This document shows, piece by piece, positions 46,938 through 56,011 of a stretch of 64,000 nucleotides of DNA. Source of the stretch: Ruegeria arenilitoris. Its GTDB lineage: Bacteria; Pseudomonadota; Alphaproteobacteria; Rhodobacterales; Rhodobacteraceae. The stretch is from the NCBI RefSeq assembly GCF_013032855.1, contig NZ_WQDA01000004.1, forward strand, positions 248,001 through 312,000. Direction: 5' to 3'. Positions within the stretch are counted from its first letter, which is position 1, and every line of letters begins with the position of its first letter. The position numbers and the translations under genes were made by a program. Below the pieces are notes generated by a model. It was not told where the DNA came from and ran no database searches. It saw only the letters and a list, made by a program, of their open reading frames with translations.

Positions 46938-48014
46938 GTGTCCCAAAACACCCCCCGTTTGAATCTGCCGTTTCTGCAACCCTCACAGGCGCAAAAACAC
47001 GTTACCCACAACGAAGCGCTGCGGCAGCTGGACCTGATCGTGCAGCTGAGTGTTGTGGCTCTGGATGAAACCATTCCACCTGCGGCACCAGATCAAGGTG
47101 CCATCTACGGCTTGGGGGCCAGCCCGACAGGCGCCTGGGCGGGGAAGCCTGGGCAACTCGCGGCTTGGTTGGACAATGCTTGGGTCTTTGTCACTCCGGC
47201 AAACGGATGGCGCGTTTGGGACCAAGCCGGCGCCGCACTCAAGGTTTGGGACAACGGGGGATGGATCGATCCTCCGATCAATACAGCGAACCTTGCCGGG
47301 GTCGGGGTCGCAACCGGATACGATCCGACCAATCGCCTGTCGGTTCGGGGTCCCGCCACATTGCTGAGCCATGACGGGAGCGGTCACCAGTTGAAGATCA
47401 ACAAGGCGAGCGCGACTGACACGGCCTCCCTCCTGTTTCAGTCCAACTGGACCGGTCACGCCGAGATGGGCCTTGCGGGCAATACCGATTTTTCCATCAA
47501 GGTTTCACCGGACGGAGGCTCTTGGACCGAGGCGGTGCGCGTGGATGCCACATCGGGAACGATCAGCGGCGCGGCCGTTCAAGCCACCCCTGAAGATGTA
47601 ACACCCGGACGGCTGATGCGAGCCGACTACGGATATTGCCCCGGCAACCTCGTGGGTCCGGTGACGCAGTCTGGCGGGACCCCGACCGGCGCAGTGATCG
47701 AACGCGGCGCAAATGCGAACGGCGAATTCGTTCGTTTCGCGGATGGAACCCAGATCTGCACCCTCGCGGCGAGCGCGGTGGCCTGTACTGTCGGCAAGGG
47801 GCCACTGTTTGCAAGCGCCCAGAATACTTGGACTTTCCCCGCGCCTTTTGCTGTGGGCAGTACTCCAACCCTAAGCGGCAGCGGTAATGCCCTGGGACGG
47901 TTCATCAGCTTCGATTTGCCGACCGAAACGCAGGTAGCGTGGCAAGTTCTGTCGCCGGTATCCGATCCGGCGGCAATACCCCCGGCGGTCTCGGCCATCG
48001 GTCGCTGGTTCTGA
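46938..48014 (+). CDS. DUF2793 phage/GTA tail-spike-like protein
   Basis: 358 residues. The N-terminal 110 residues are a DUF2793 domain, a module of alphaproteobacterial phage and gene-transfer-agent spike or fibre proteins (RLNLPFLQPSQAQKHVTHN, then KPGQLAAWLDNAWVFVTP). A beta-rich middle resembles fibre repeats, and the C-terminus AIGRWF is the common end of fibre proteins. The start is GTG at 46938 with AAGGAGGA eight bases upstream, an almost perfect ribosome site. No other phage gene is near. It lies between two terminators among capsule-sugar genes. A GTA head-spike or surface-glycan-binding role is inference. Confidence 0.8.
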   Translation: MSQNTPRLNLPFLQPSQAQKHVTHNEALRQLDLIVQLSVVALDETIPPAAPDQGAIYGLGASPTGAWAGKPGQLAAWLDNAWVFVTPANGWRVWDQAGAALKVWDNGGWIDPPINTANLAGVGVATGYDPTNRLSVRGPATLLSHDGSGHQLKINKASATDTASLLFQSNWTGHAEMGLAGNTDFSIKVSPDGGSWTEAVRVDATSGTISGAAVQATPEDVTPGRLMRADYGYCPGNLVGPVTQSGGTPTGAVIERGANANGEFVRFADGTQICTLAASAVACTVGKGPLFASAQNTWTFPAPFAVGSTPTLSGSGNALGRFISFDLPTETQVAWQVLSPVSDPAAIPPAVSAIGRWF

Positions 48015-48023
48015 TCAGCGAAC

Positions 48024-48047
48024 GCACCCGGTCTTTGGGCCGGGTGC
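48024..48047. terminator. Bidirectional terminator between DUF2793 gene and fcl
   Basis: GCACCCGG and CCGGGTGC form a perfect 8-base stem with an 8-base loop in the 33-base gap between two convergent stops. It can serve both strands; T-runs are short (CTATTT on plus). Confidence 0.75.
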
Positions 48048-49025
48048 CTATTTGGCCCGCAGGTCGTCGGTCGATTGATCAAGGAACCAGGCATAGGTCT
48101 CGCGGATACCATCTTCGAGGCCTATGCGTGCCTTCCAGCCCATCTTGGCCAACCGGGAAACGCCCATCAGCTTGCGCATCGTACCATCTGGCTTGGTGGT
48201 GTCCTGCGTGATCCGGCCGGTATATCGGGTGATTTCGGCGATCAGTGCGGCCAGCTCGGCAATCGAAACGTCCTGCCCGCAGCCCACGTTTATGTGGCTC
48301 AGCATGGGTTGCGTATTGGCCTGATACACGTCCTGCGGCAAATCCATTACGAACAGCGATGCCTCGGCCATGTCATCGACATGCAGGAATTCACGCCGCG
48401 GCTTCCCAGTTCCCCAGATCACCACTTCGTCCAGCCCGTCGCGTTTGGCTTCGTGGAAGCGGCGGATCAGTGCTGGCAGAACATGGCTGTTCTCAGGGTG
48501 GAAATTGTCGCCCGGCCCATACAGGTTGGTCGGCATGACCGACCGGTAGTCGACCCCGTGCTGGCGGTTGTAGCTTTCGCACAGCTTGATCCCGGCGATC
48601 TTGGCAACCGCATATGGTTCGTTCGTCGGCTCCAAAACACCCGTCAGCAACGCGTCTTCGCGCATCGGCTGCGCTGCTTCACGCGGGTAGATGCAGGAAC
48701 TGCCCAGCTGCAGAAGACGCCGTACACCGGCCGCAAAAGCCTGATGGATCACGTTGCACTCGATCATCAGATTTTCGTAAATGAAATCTGCAGGATACGT
48801 GTTGTTGGCGTGAATCCCACCGACCTTTGCAGCAGCCAGGATCACGACGTCTGGGCGCTCGGCCTGCATGAAGGCACGGACGGCCGCCTGATCGGTCAGA
48901 TCCAATTCGGAATGGGTTCGGGTCACCAGTTCAAGCGGCTCGCCATCGGCCTGGCGCGCCTTGAGCTGACGCAGGATTGCTCCACCTACCATGCCACGAT
49001 GTCCGGCGATGTAGATCTTGCGCAT
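48048..49025 (-). CDS. fcl: GDP-L-fucose synthase
   Basis: 325 residues, extended short-chain dehydrogenase. NADP-binding [10 protein letters not shown] lies at 8-17, and family residues follow in [23 protein letters not shown] and YAVAKIAG (catalytic Tyr and Lys). The epimerase-reductase converts GDP-4-keto-6-deoxymannose to GDP-L-fucose. It follows gmd by ten bases on the same strand, so the two are one operon. Its 3' end faces the DUF2793 gene across a terminator. Confidence 0.95.
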   Translation of the reverse strand: MRKIYIAGHRGMVGGAILRQLKARQADGEPLELVTRTHSELDLTDQAAVRAFMQAERPDVVILAAAKVGGIHANNTYPADFIYENLMIECNVIHQAFAAGVRRLLQLGSSCIYPREAAQPMREDALLTGVLEPTNEPYAVAKIAGIKLCESYNRQHGVDYRSVMPTNLYGPGDNFHPENSHVLPALIRRFHEAKRDGLDEVVIWGTGKPRREFLHVDDMAEASLFVMDLPQDVYQANTQPMLSHINVGCGQDVSIAELAALIAEITRYTGRITQDTTKPDGTMRKLMGVSRLAKMGWKARIGLEDGIRETYAWFLDQSTDDLRAK

Positions 49026-49035
49026 TTCTGCCTCC

Positions 49036-50160
49036 TCAGCCGTTTTCCAGGCTGACCGGCAATTCGAACCCGTGCTCTTTCAACAAGGCGTGGCGCTTGG
49101 CGGTTTTGAGGTCTTCCAGAACCATCTCTGCGCACATTTCCTGCACGGTCAGCTCCGGCTCCCATCCCAATTTGGCCTTGGCGTTCGACGGGTCACCCAG
49201 CAGAGTGTCCACCTCGGCTGGTCGGAAATACTGCGGGTCGATCCGTATGATCACGTCACCGGGTTTCAGCGCTGGGGCGTTGTCGCCGTCGATCGCCGTC
49301 ACCGTTGCAACCTCGTCCACACCGCTGCCCGAAAACTCCAAGGTGAGCCCAAGCTCGGCCGCCGACCATTCGATGAATTGCCGCACGGAATACTGCTTGC
49401 CGGTGGCAATAACGAAATCCTCGGGCTTGTCCTGCTGCAGCATCATCCACTGCATCCGCACGTAGTCCTTGGCATGGCCCCAATCGCGCAGACTGTCGAT
49501 ATTCCCCATGTAAAGGCACTTCTCCAAGCCCTGGGCGATGTTGGCCAGACCACGCGTGATCTTGCGGGTGACAAAGGTTTCGCCGCGGCGCGGGCTTTCA
49601 TGATTGAACAGGATTCCGTTGCAGGCATACATCCCGTACGCCTCGCGATAATTGACCGTGATCCAATACGAATACAGTTTGGCCACCGCGTAGGGCGAGC
49701 GGGGATAGAACGGGGTCGTTTCGCGCTGCGGAGTTTCCTGAACCAGCCCGTAGAGTTCCGACGTGGACGCCTGATAGAACCGGGTCTTGTTCTCAAGTCC
49801 CAGGAACCGGATCGCCTCAAGCAGGCGCAGGGTGCCGATGGCATCGACATCCGCGGTATATTCCGGCGACTCGAAGCTGACGGCCACGTGAGATTGGGCG
49901 CCCAGGTTGTAGACTTCGTCGGGCTGAACCTCCTGAATGATGCGGGTCAGGTTCGAGGTATCGCTCAGATCGCCGTAGTGCAGGCGCAGCTTCGGATCAG
50001 GCTCGTGGGGGTCCTGATAGATGTGGTCGATCCGCTGGGTGTTGAACGAGGATGCCCGACGCTTGATCCCGTGAACTTCATAGCCCTTTGCCAACAGAAA
50101 TTCGGCCAGGTAAGACCCGTCCTGTCCTGTAACTCCAGTGATCAGCGCTTTTTTGGTCAT
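49036..50160 (-). CDS. gmd: GDP-mannose 4,6-dehydratase
   Basis: 374 residues with [15 protein letters not shown] (about 9-23), [22 protein letters not shown] and [12 protein letters not shown] (Tyr/Lys pair). It makes GDP-4-keto-6-deoxy-D-mannose from the GDP-mannose supplied by ManC. First gene of gmd-fcl; the 161 bases to the divergent ugd gene should carry both promoters. Confidence 0.96.
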   Translation of the reverse strand: MTKKALITGVTGQDGSYLAEFLLAKGYEVHGIKRRASSFNTQRIDHIYQDPHEPDPKLRLHYGDLSDTSNLTRIIQEVQPDEVYNLGAQSHVAVSFESPEYTADVDAIGTLRLLEAIRFLGLENKTRFYQASTSELYGLVQETPQRETTPFYPRSPYAVAKLYSYWITVNYREAYGMYACNGILFNHESPRRGETFVTRKITRGLANIAQGLEKCLYMGNIDSLRDWGHAKDYVRMQWMMLQQDKPEDFVIATGKQYSVRQFIEWSAAELGLTLEFSGSGVDEVATVTAIDGDNAPALKPGDVIIRIDPQYFRPAEVDTLLGDPSNAKAKLGWEPELTVQEMCAEMVLEDLKTAKRHALLKEHGFELPVSLENG

Positions 50161-50321
50161 CAGTTTGTTCCACCAGTTTCATGGACGCCCATTTGTCGCC
50201 CCAAAAACAGCAAGATGTCATGGAATGCAACCCGAGGCCACCGTCAGGCATTGAAACCGGCGGAAGTTTCTCCGAATGTGTGGCCGCCCGAGGTGGCATT
50301 GGTAACAAGGGAATTTGAATA

Positions 50322-51626
50322 ATGCGTATTGCGATGATCGGCACGGGATATGTGGGTCTGGTGTCGGGTGTGTGCTTCTCGGATTTCGGTCATGACGTCA
50401 TTTGCGTCGACAAGGCCGAAGCTAAGATCCAGATGCTGCAGGACGGAAAAGTTCCAATCTACGAACCGGGACTGGATGTTCTGATGGCCAAGAACGTGGC
50501 CGCCGGCCGGCTGAGCTTTACCACCGATCTGGCGAATGCAGTGAAAGGCGCGGATGCCGTCTTTATCGCTGTCGGGACACCAACCCGCCGCGGCGACGGC
50601 CATGCGGATCTGACCTATGTGATGGCAGCGGCCGAGGAAATCGCCCATGCGATGGATGGCTACACCGTGGTGGTGACCAAATCCACGGTTCCGGTCGGGA
50701 CCAACCGCAAGGTTCAGGAAGTTGTCGCGGCGGCAAACCCCAAGGCAGACTTTGATGTCGCCTCGAACCCGGAATTCCTGCGCGAAGGCGCTGCGATCGA
50801 CGATTTCATGCGTCCTGACCGCGTCGTTGTAGGGGTCGAGAACGACCGCGCCGCCGAGGTGATGGCCGAAATCTACCGCCCACTTTACCTGCGCGATTTT
50901 CCGATCCTGACGACGGATCTGGAAAGCGCCGAAATGATCAAATACGCGGCAAACGCCTTTCTCGCCACCAAGATCACATTCATCAACGAAATCGCTGGCC
51001 TGTGCGAGCGGGTCGGTGGCGACGTCAAGGAAGTGGCGCGCGGCATCGGCTTGGATGGGCGAATCGGAAACAAGTTCCTGCATGCCGGCCCCGGCTACGG
51101 CGGATCATGCTTTCCCAAGGACACCGCGGCGCTTGCGCGGATCGGACAGGAACATGCCTTTCCAATGCAGATCACCGAAACCGTCATGCGCGTGAATGAC
51201 GAGGTCAAAAAACGCATGATCGAAAAGATCCGCGAAGCTTGCGACGACAGTTTCAACGGCAAGACCGTGGCGGTTTTGGGAGTGACGTTCAAACCCAACA
51301 CCGACGACATGCGTGACGCTCCATCACTGACCATCGTGCCCGCCCTGATCGGTGGCGGCGCCAAAGTTCGCGTGGTCGACCCTCAGGGCCGATCCGAGGG
51401 TGAGGCTCTGCTGCCGGGTGTAGAGTGGGTCGAAGACCCGTATGCCGCTGCCAAGGACGCGGACGCAGTGGTGCTGTTGACCGAATGGAACGAGTTCCGC
51501 GCGCTGAACCTGACGCAGATGGCCGCTGAGATGAAATCTCCACGCATGGTCGACCTGCGGAACATCTATTCACGCGACAAGGTCAAGAAATCCGGTTTTG
51601 AAACCTATGTCGGGGTTGGGCGCTAG
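50322..51626 (+). CDS. ugd: UDP-glucose 6-dehydrogenase
   Basis: 434 residues. The NAD site is GTGYVGLVSG (about 7-16), the substrate-binding region has STVPVGTNRKV, and the catalytic Cys is in GPGYGGSCFPKD near residue 262. The C-terminal domain has GVTFKPNTDDMRDAPS. It oxidises UDP-glucose (from GalU) to UDP-glucuronate for acidic surface polysaccharide. AAGGGA precedes the ATG. A hairpin overlapping its stop separates it from the convergent dioxygenase gene. Confidence 0.95.
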   Translation: MRIAMIGTGYVGLVSGVCFSDFGHDVICVDKAEAKIQMLQDGKVPIYEPGLDVLMAKNVAAGRLSFTTDLANAVKGADAVFIAVGTPTRRGDGHADLTYVMAAAEEIAHAMDGYTVVVTKSTVPVGTNRKVQEVVAAANPKADFDVASNPEFLREGAAIDDFMRPDRVVVGVENDRAAEVMAEIYRPLYLRDFPILTTDLESAEMIKYAANAFLATKITFINEIAGLCERVGGDVKEVARGIGLDGRIGNKFLHAGPGYGGSCFPKDTAALARIGQEHAFPMQITETVMRVNDEVKKRMIEKIREACDDSFNGKTVAVLGVTFKPNTDDMRDAPSLTIVPALIGGGAKVRVVDPQGRSEGEALLPGVEWVEDPYAAAKDADAVVLLTEWNEFRALNLTQMAAEMKSPRMVDLRNIYSRDKVKKSGFETYVGVGR

Positions 51627-51639
51627 GCGTCCAATCCCC
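51612..51639. terminator. Imperfect hairpin at the convergent ends of ugd and the PhyH gene
   Basis: GGGGTTGGGCGC pairs with GCGTCCAATCCCC with one bulged base and a G-T pair; the 3-base loop is the ugd stop codon TAG. It lies between convergent genes and has no strong T-run. Confidence 0.45.
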
Positions 51640-51663
51640 TGGCCTTTGGGTTTCGAACCCGGC

Positions 51664-52542
51664 TCAATCATAGAGCGGAACGGTGGCCTTGGCCCCAGCT
51701 GCCAGCGCCTTGCCCAGATCGCGGCGCACCTGTTCGTACAGGGCAAGCGACTCGTCGGAAAACAGGGTGGCGGGCGGATCGACATGGATGAAGTTTCCCT
51801 GCCGGTCCTCTCCGCGCGCGACCATCGCGTAGTCGCGGTCCGCCACCAACTGCTTCGCATTCGGGCTGATATAGCGGATGGCCATCCCGATACGCCGATC
51901 GTCCGACCGGTTCGGACCCGAGCCATGAATGGTCAGCCCGTGGTGAAGTGACATCTGCCCGGGCGCCAGTTCGATATGGGTTTTGTCTTCCTCGGCCACT
52001 TCGACCGCAATCTCCTGCCCGCGCGACAGCAGGTTGGTCTCGGAATAGGTGTCATTGTGCGGAAGAATGGGGTTCTTGTGACTGCCCCGGACAAAATCCA
52101 TGCAGCCGCTTTCCACGGTTGCCGGCGACAGGGCCAGCCAGGCCGTAACCTGATCCGGGGTCTCGCCCATCCCCCAATAGGTCAGGTCCTGATGCATGCC
52201 AACTGTCTGGACGGTGCGTGGTTCTTTGATGAAAAATTCGGCCGACCAGATCATGATGTCCGGACCCAAGACGCCTTCGACGGCATCCAGTATACGCGGG
52301 TCCATGGCCAGTCGCGCCGCCAGCGGCATGACGAGGTGTGAGTTCACGCGCTTGTAGGTATTCAGCGGCAGAGGCAGATCGGCGGCCATCCAGTCGCGTT
52401 CAATCTGCTCGAGTTCCGAGCGCACCTGCGCGGGCTCGTCAGCAGACAGAATATCCAGCGGAAACAGGAAGCCGTCTTCCCAGTATTGCGCTGCTTGCGA
52501 TGGGGTCAGTTTGTGCCGGGCCAGGTCTTGGATGTCGGGCAT
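51664..52542 (-). CDS. Phytanoyl-CoA dioxygenase-family Fe(II)/2-oxoglutarate oxygenase
   Basis: 292 residues, PhyH fold. The iron facial triad is seen as H-x-D in VGMHQDLTYWG and the distal His in MSLHHGLTIHGSGPN, with a later Arg in RRIGMAIRY to bind 2-oxoglutarate. Family members hydroxylate fatty acyl-CoAs, ectoine, amino acids or small metabolites; the sequence alone does not settle which. The ATG at 52542 has AAAGG upstream. Divergent from a LysR regulator with 106 bases between, suggesting control by it. Confidence 0.87.
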   Translation of the reverse strand: MPDIQDLARHKLTPSQAAQYWEDGFLFPLDILSADEPAQVRSELEQIERDWMAADLPLPLNTYKRVNSHLVMPLAARLAMDPRILDAVEGVLGPDIMIWSAEFFIKEPRTVQTVGMHQDLTYWGMGETPDQVTAWLALSPATVESGCMDFVRGSHKNPILPHNDTYSETNLLSRGQEIAVEVAEEDKTHIELAPGQMSLHHGLTIHGSGPNRSDDRRIGMAIRYISPNAKQLVADRDYAMVARGEDRQGNFIHVDPPATLFSDESLALYEQVRRDLGKALAAGAKATVPLYD

Positions 52543-52648
52543 GGGTGCACCTTTTCGGATCGTTTCACGCACAGCCTAGCCGAACCGGTCTTGCGACGAG
52601 AACGCAAAGCCTTGCCTGTCAGGACAAGTTCAGCTTAGCCTGATTGCC

Positions 52649-53539
52649 ATGTCGACCCGCATCCCCTCTCTCAACTGGCTGCGCGTTTTCGAGGCCGCGG
52701 CCCGCACCGAAAGCTTTGCCCGTGCTGCCGCCCAGCTGAACATGTCGGCCGCCGCCGTCAGCCAACAGGTCAAGGCACTGGAAACTCGTCTGGGCACGCC
52801 GCTGTTTCATCGCCATGCCCATGCCGTCACTTTGACCGAGGCCGGGAGGGCGTACCTGCCGGTCGTGCAGCAATCGCTGGTGATGCTGGACTCAGCCACT
52901 ACCGGCCTGTTCGGCCAGACCCGGGACCAACGGCTGTATGTCCAATCCGTGTTGTTGTTCGCGCAAGGGGTGCTTGCGGCGGGCCTGACCCAGTTCCAAA
53001 AATCCCATCCTCAGATCAACCTGTCCCTGACGACCGGGAACCGGATGGCCGACTTCGCCAATCGTTTTACCGACCTGCAGATCGTGTTCGGCAACCCGAC
53101 GCTGTTCGGCGCCGAAGGTGACATGCTGTTGACCGAGACCCTTTTTCCCGTGGCACCACCGGACATTGCCGACCAGATCAGCACTCCGCTGGATCTGGCC
53201 CGGTTTCCGCTGATCGAGGTTTCGACCCACCGGGCCAGTTGGCCGCACGTGTTCGAAGCCCTGCGGCTGCCGACCGGGCAGGCTCAGTATTTCTTCGCGG
53301 ACAACTCAGTGATGGCGGCCGAGCTATCCGCGCAAGGGGTCGGGATCGCCCTGGCCCGCGCGCCCGCGTCTGACCGGATCATGCGGATGTCTGGCCTGGT
53401 GCCATGTCTGCCCGAGGTGGCCGTGCCGGGCCGGGATGCCTACCACCTGATCTACCCTTCACGGGCCACATTGCGGCCACCCGCGCGCGCGTTCCGTGAA
53501 TGGTTGTTGGACTACAGCGCGGCAGCCCAAACCCGATAA
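52649..53539 (+). CDS. LysR-family transcriptional regulator (GcvA-like)
   Basis: 296 residues. The N-terminal HTH reads FEAAARTESFARAAAQLN then AAAVSQQVKALETRLG, the GcvA-like subclass. An effector-binding domain fills residues 90-290. It likely controls itself and the divergent PhyH gene. The 3' end overlaps the convergent DUF1612-like gene by 28 bases. Confidence 0.92.
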   Translation: MSTRIPSLNWLRVFEAAARTESFARAAAQLNMSAAAVSQQVKALETRLGTPLFHRHAHAVTLTEAGRAYLPVVQQSLVMLDSATTGLFGQTRDQRLYVQSVLLFAQGVLAAGLTQFQKSHPQINLSLTTGNRMADFANRFTDLQIVFGNPTLFGAEGDMLLTETLFPVAPPDIADQISTPLDLARFPLIEVSTHRASWPHVFEALRLPTGQAQYFFADNSVMAAELSAQGVGIALARAPASDRIMRMSGLVPCLPEVAVPGRDAYHLIYPSRATLRPPARAFREWLLDYSAAAQTR

Positions 53540-54600
53540 CGGCCCTGCCCGGTCACTTCGCGGATCAACCCACGTTCGGTGAACTTGTCGAGATTGCGCT
53601 GCACGGCCGCACGCGATGCCTGCGTCAACTCCTCGGCCAATGGCGCAGATACCATGGGCCATGCGGTCAGCACATCGATCAGGACCGGCGGCGTCCGCCC
53701 GCTGAGACCCTTGGTGGCCTCGCGTGCCCGGGCCTCCCACGCGCTGACGCGATCCAGGTGCAGCAGCGCGGCCAAGGCCGCCTGCCCTGCCCCACGAACC
53801 CAAGCGTTGAGTTTTTCCTCTGGCGTGCCGATGCCGCGCAGCGCCCCGGGGCCCGACAGTGCCAGCGGCATGAACAGTGCCCCGCCCCGACCCATCGTGG
53901 CCGCATGCCGCGCAGCGATCACCGCTGCTTCGGTATCCTGTCCATTTCCTTGCGAAAGCGCGCGCCACGCGTGAAAGGCAATGGCCGACTGCGTGACAGG
54001 GTGCAGGGCTTGTGCGCTATCCATCACTTCGGCCAAGTCCGCGACCGCCTCTGGGACTTCGTCTATCCCCTGAGCCATCCGGTCCAGAAAGGCGGCCAGT
54101 CCCGATTGCCAGCCGCCGTCCGACGGCCCTGCGCCCGAAGTCAGTCGCCGAACCGCCCAACCCGCCCGAAACAATGCTTGCACATCGTCCCCGGTGGCTC
54201 CGATACGCAATCCGGTCCACAGGGCAAGCCGATCAACGCTGATCCGGTCACCGGTCCACCACCCCAGGTCGGATACGTCCATCAGGGCCAGCCGGTGGGT
54301 CCACCCCTTTGGACCACTGCGCAACCGCTCGTCCAACGCCCCGAAGGTCAAGGTCAGATCCGCCAAACCCTGCGCCACTTCTGCCTGAGCTGCGCGCCAG
54401 TCCCGCGGGTCGAACAAAGCGCCCCGATCGGCACGCGGACCCGGCGGCAACATGTCCTCGGGCGCCGCTGCATCTTCGGGCGGCAAAAACCAAAGGTCTT
54501 CGTCGTCCGGCGGATCGACGTCATAGATACTGCGCGGCCCGTCCAGGACATCGTCCTCGTCCGGGTCCGGGTTCGTGGCCTTGGTCGTCATGCCATGCAT
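53512..54600 (-). CDS. DUF1612/HTH_13-like (RHE_PE00001-type) putative DNA-binding protein
   Basis: 362 residues. The acidic N-terminus (DPDEDDVLDG) is disordered-looking; the middle is helical (LTLTFGALDERL, GWTHRLALMDVSDLGWW), and the last 55 residues are a winged HTH (PMVSAPLAEELTQASRAAVQ followed by LIREVTGQGRYRVW). The pattern fits DUF1612 plus HTH_13 proteins known from rhizobial replicons; the match is by eye and moderate. Function is unknown, presumably transcriptional. A second ATG at 54591 is possible. It overlaps the lysR 3' end tail to tail. Confidence 0.6.
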   Translation of the reverse strand: MHGMTTKATNPDPDEDDVLDGPRSIYDVDPPDDEDLWFLPPEDAAAPEDMLPPGPRADRGALFDPRDWRAAQAEVAQGLADLTLTFGALDERLRSGPKGWTHRLALMDVSDLGWWTGDRISVDRLALWTGLRIGATGDDVQALFRAGWAVRRLTSGAGPSDGGWQSGLAAFLDRMAQGIDEVPEAVADLAEVMDSAQALHPVTQSAIAFHAWRALSQGNGQDTEAAVIAARHAATMGRGGALFMPLALSGPGALRGIGTPEEKLNAWVRGAGQAALAALLHLDRVSAWEARAREATKGLSGRTPPVLIDVLTAWPMVSAPLAEELTQASRAAVQRNLDKFTERGLIREVTGQGRYRVWAAAL

Positions 54601-54647
54601 TGTTCGGCCAATCGCACCGGTTCACAAGAGGTTTTGCGCAAGGCGGC

Positions 54648-55379
54648 TCAGCCGGCGAATGTCTGGGCCAGGTAATCCAGCTGCACGGTCAAATCGTTGT
54701 CCGGCCGGTTCCCCAACAGCATGTATCCGTACCCGTCGCGCGCCCACCGGGCCGTTGCAAGCCCGCTCAGGACTTCCTGCTTCAACTCTGAATTCGGCGC
54801 GCCATCGCCCTGACGGATCACGCACAGCGCAAAGGGATTGCCATCAGCGTCGGCAAAAACGATCTGAACCAATGGTTTGCCCTTGAAGGACAAAACCTGC
54901 GCGGCCTTCAGTTCCAGCCCCGGCAAACCTTCAAGCGAATCCCGGTTCAGCGGGCGGCCCAGTTTCTCTTCGGCCAATGAGATCTGGGCGTCGACGAGCG
55001 CCGGCGGGTATTCCAGCGTTGCAATCGAATCCGCCGTGTAAAGCGACTGGTACAGGGCCGCCTGCTCCGCCCATCCCATCGGCTGTGGGCGGGTCAGCCA
55101 AATGGTCAGAGATACGGCCAACACGGCCGCGGCAGCCGCGACGCCAAACAGGCGCCAGGGCCCCGCCAAAGCCGGAACCCTAGGCGGCAGTTCAACTTGT
55201 GGCGCGGCGGCGGGAATGTCTCGGAACACCTCGCGAACCACCGGCGCGATCGGATCCAGATCCATCAGGCGCTGCTCCAGTTCCGGATCGTTCTCAACAG
55301 CGGCCTCGATGGCATCGCTTTCCCCAGACCCCAATGAGCCTTGCAGATAGGCCTTTAGCGTATCGTCGGAAAAGGTCAT
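54648..55379 (-). CDS. Anti-sigma factor, membrane-spanning
   Basis: 243 residues. A short cytoplasmic N-terminus (MTFSDDTLKAYLQGSLGSGE) with the layout of anti-sigma domains precedes one membrane helix (about 73-92) and a periplasmic domain (LATARWARDGYGYMLLG). No zinc H-x3-C-x2-C motif is present. The ATG at 55379 overlaps the sigma factor stop. It should hold the ECF factor at the membrane until a periplasmic signal arrives. The longer frame to 55727 is inside the sigma gene. Confidence 0.82.
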   Translation of the reverse strand: MTFSDDTLKAYLQGSLGSGESDAIEAAVENDPELEQRLMDLDPIAPVVREVFRDIPAAAPQVELPPRVPALAGPWRLFGVAAAAAVLAVSLTIWLTRPQPMGWAEQAALYQSLYTADSIATLEYPPALVDAQISLAEEKLGRPLNRDSLEGLPGLELKAAQVLSFKGKPLVQIVFADADGNPFALCVIRQGDGAPNSELKQEVLSGLATARWARDGYGYMLLGNRPDNDLTVQLDYLAQTFAG

Positions 55380-55945
55380 GAGTCCCTCCGTCGGTCGGAC
55401 GCAGCGGCATCCTGCGGCATCGCAGCTTGCAGTTTCTTGCGGGCATTGGAAAGCCGGCTCATGATCGTACCAATCGGAACCTCCAGCAACGCGGCGGCCT
55501 CGCGATAACTGTAGCCCTCGACAAAGACCAGCATGACCGTTTCGCGTTGCGCCTCGGGCAGTTGCATCACCTGTGTAAACACTTCCCGCGCAAAAATATT
55601 CATTTCGGCGTCGGTACCCGGCGCGATCAATTCGGCGTCCGGCGTTGCGGCCAACCCCTGGGACTTGCGCACGGTCCGCGCCCGCAGCTCGTTCAACCAG
55701 ATTGACCGGCAGATCGTCATCAGCCACGAATCCAACCGATCAGTATGCGTAACCTGATGGCTTCGCTCCAACGCGCGCAGGCAAGTGGCCTGGGTCAGGT
55801 CGTCGGCAACATCCTGCGCCCCCGACAGAGCCAGCGCAAACCGCCAGACGCGTCTGGAATACGCCCCAATCGCCTGACGCACGGCCTGTTCCGAACTGTT
55901 GAGGTCATCACTGGGCACTTGGTCGATCCATGTTTCGGCACGCAT
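55376..55945 (-). CDS. ECF-type RNA polymerase sigma factor
   Basis: 189 residues. Region 2 is FALALSGAQDVADDLTQAT with LDSWLMTICRSIWLNELRAR; region 4 is LPEAQRETVMLVFVEGYSYR and LEVPIGTIMSRLSNARKKL. First gene of a sigma/anti-sigma unit, translationally coupled (ATGA) to the anti-sigma gene. It shares little with the ECF factor at 28 kb, so the regulons are probably separate. Target promoters are not recognisable here. Confidence 0.93.
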   Translation of the reverse strand: MRAETWIDQVPSDDLNSSEQAVRQAIGAYSRRVWRFALALSGAQDVADDLTQATCLRALERSHQVTHTDRLDSWLMTICRSIWLNELRARTVRKSQGLAATPDAELIAPGTDAEMNIFAREVFTQVMQLPEAQRETVMLVFVEGYSYREAAALLEVPIGTIMSRLSNARKKLQAAMPQDAAASDRRRDS

Positions 55946-56011
55946 CCCGCGACGCCAGAACTGGCACAGACAGAGAAGAATTGAAAACGCTTTCTTTCCG
56001 GTCGCTTGGCG

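Noticed and set aside
46938-48014. Prophage or integrated GTA cluster around the DUF2793 gene
   Set aside because: No capsid, portal, terminase, integrase or lysis gene lies nearby; flanking genes are polysaccharide enzymes.
51640-51665. tRNA-like T-loop text (GGGTTTCGAACCC)
   Set aside because: It is a simple palindrome; no acceptor, D or anticodon stem fits around it.
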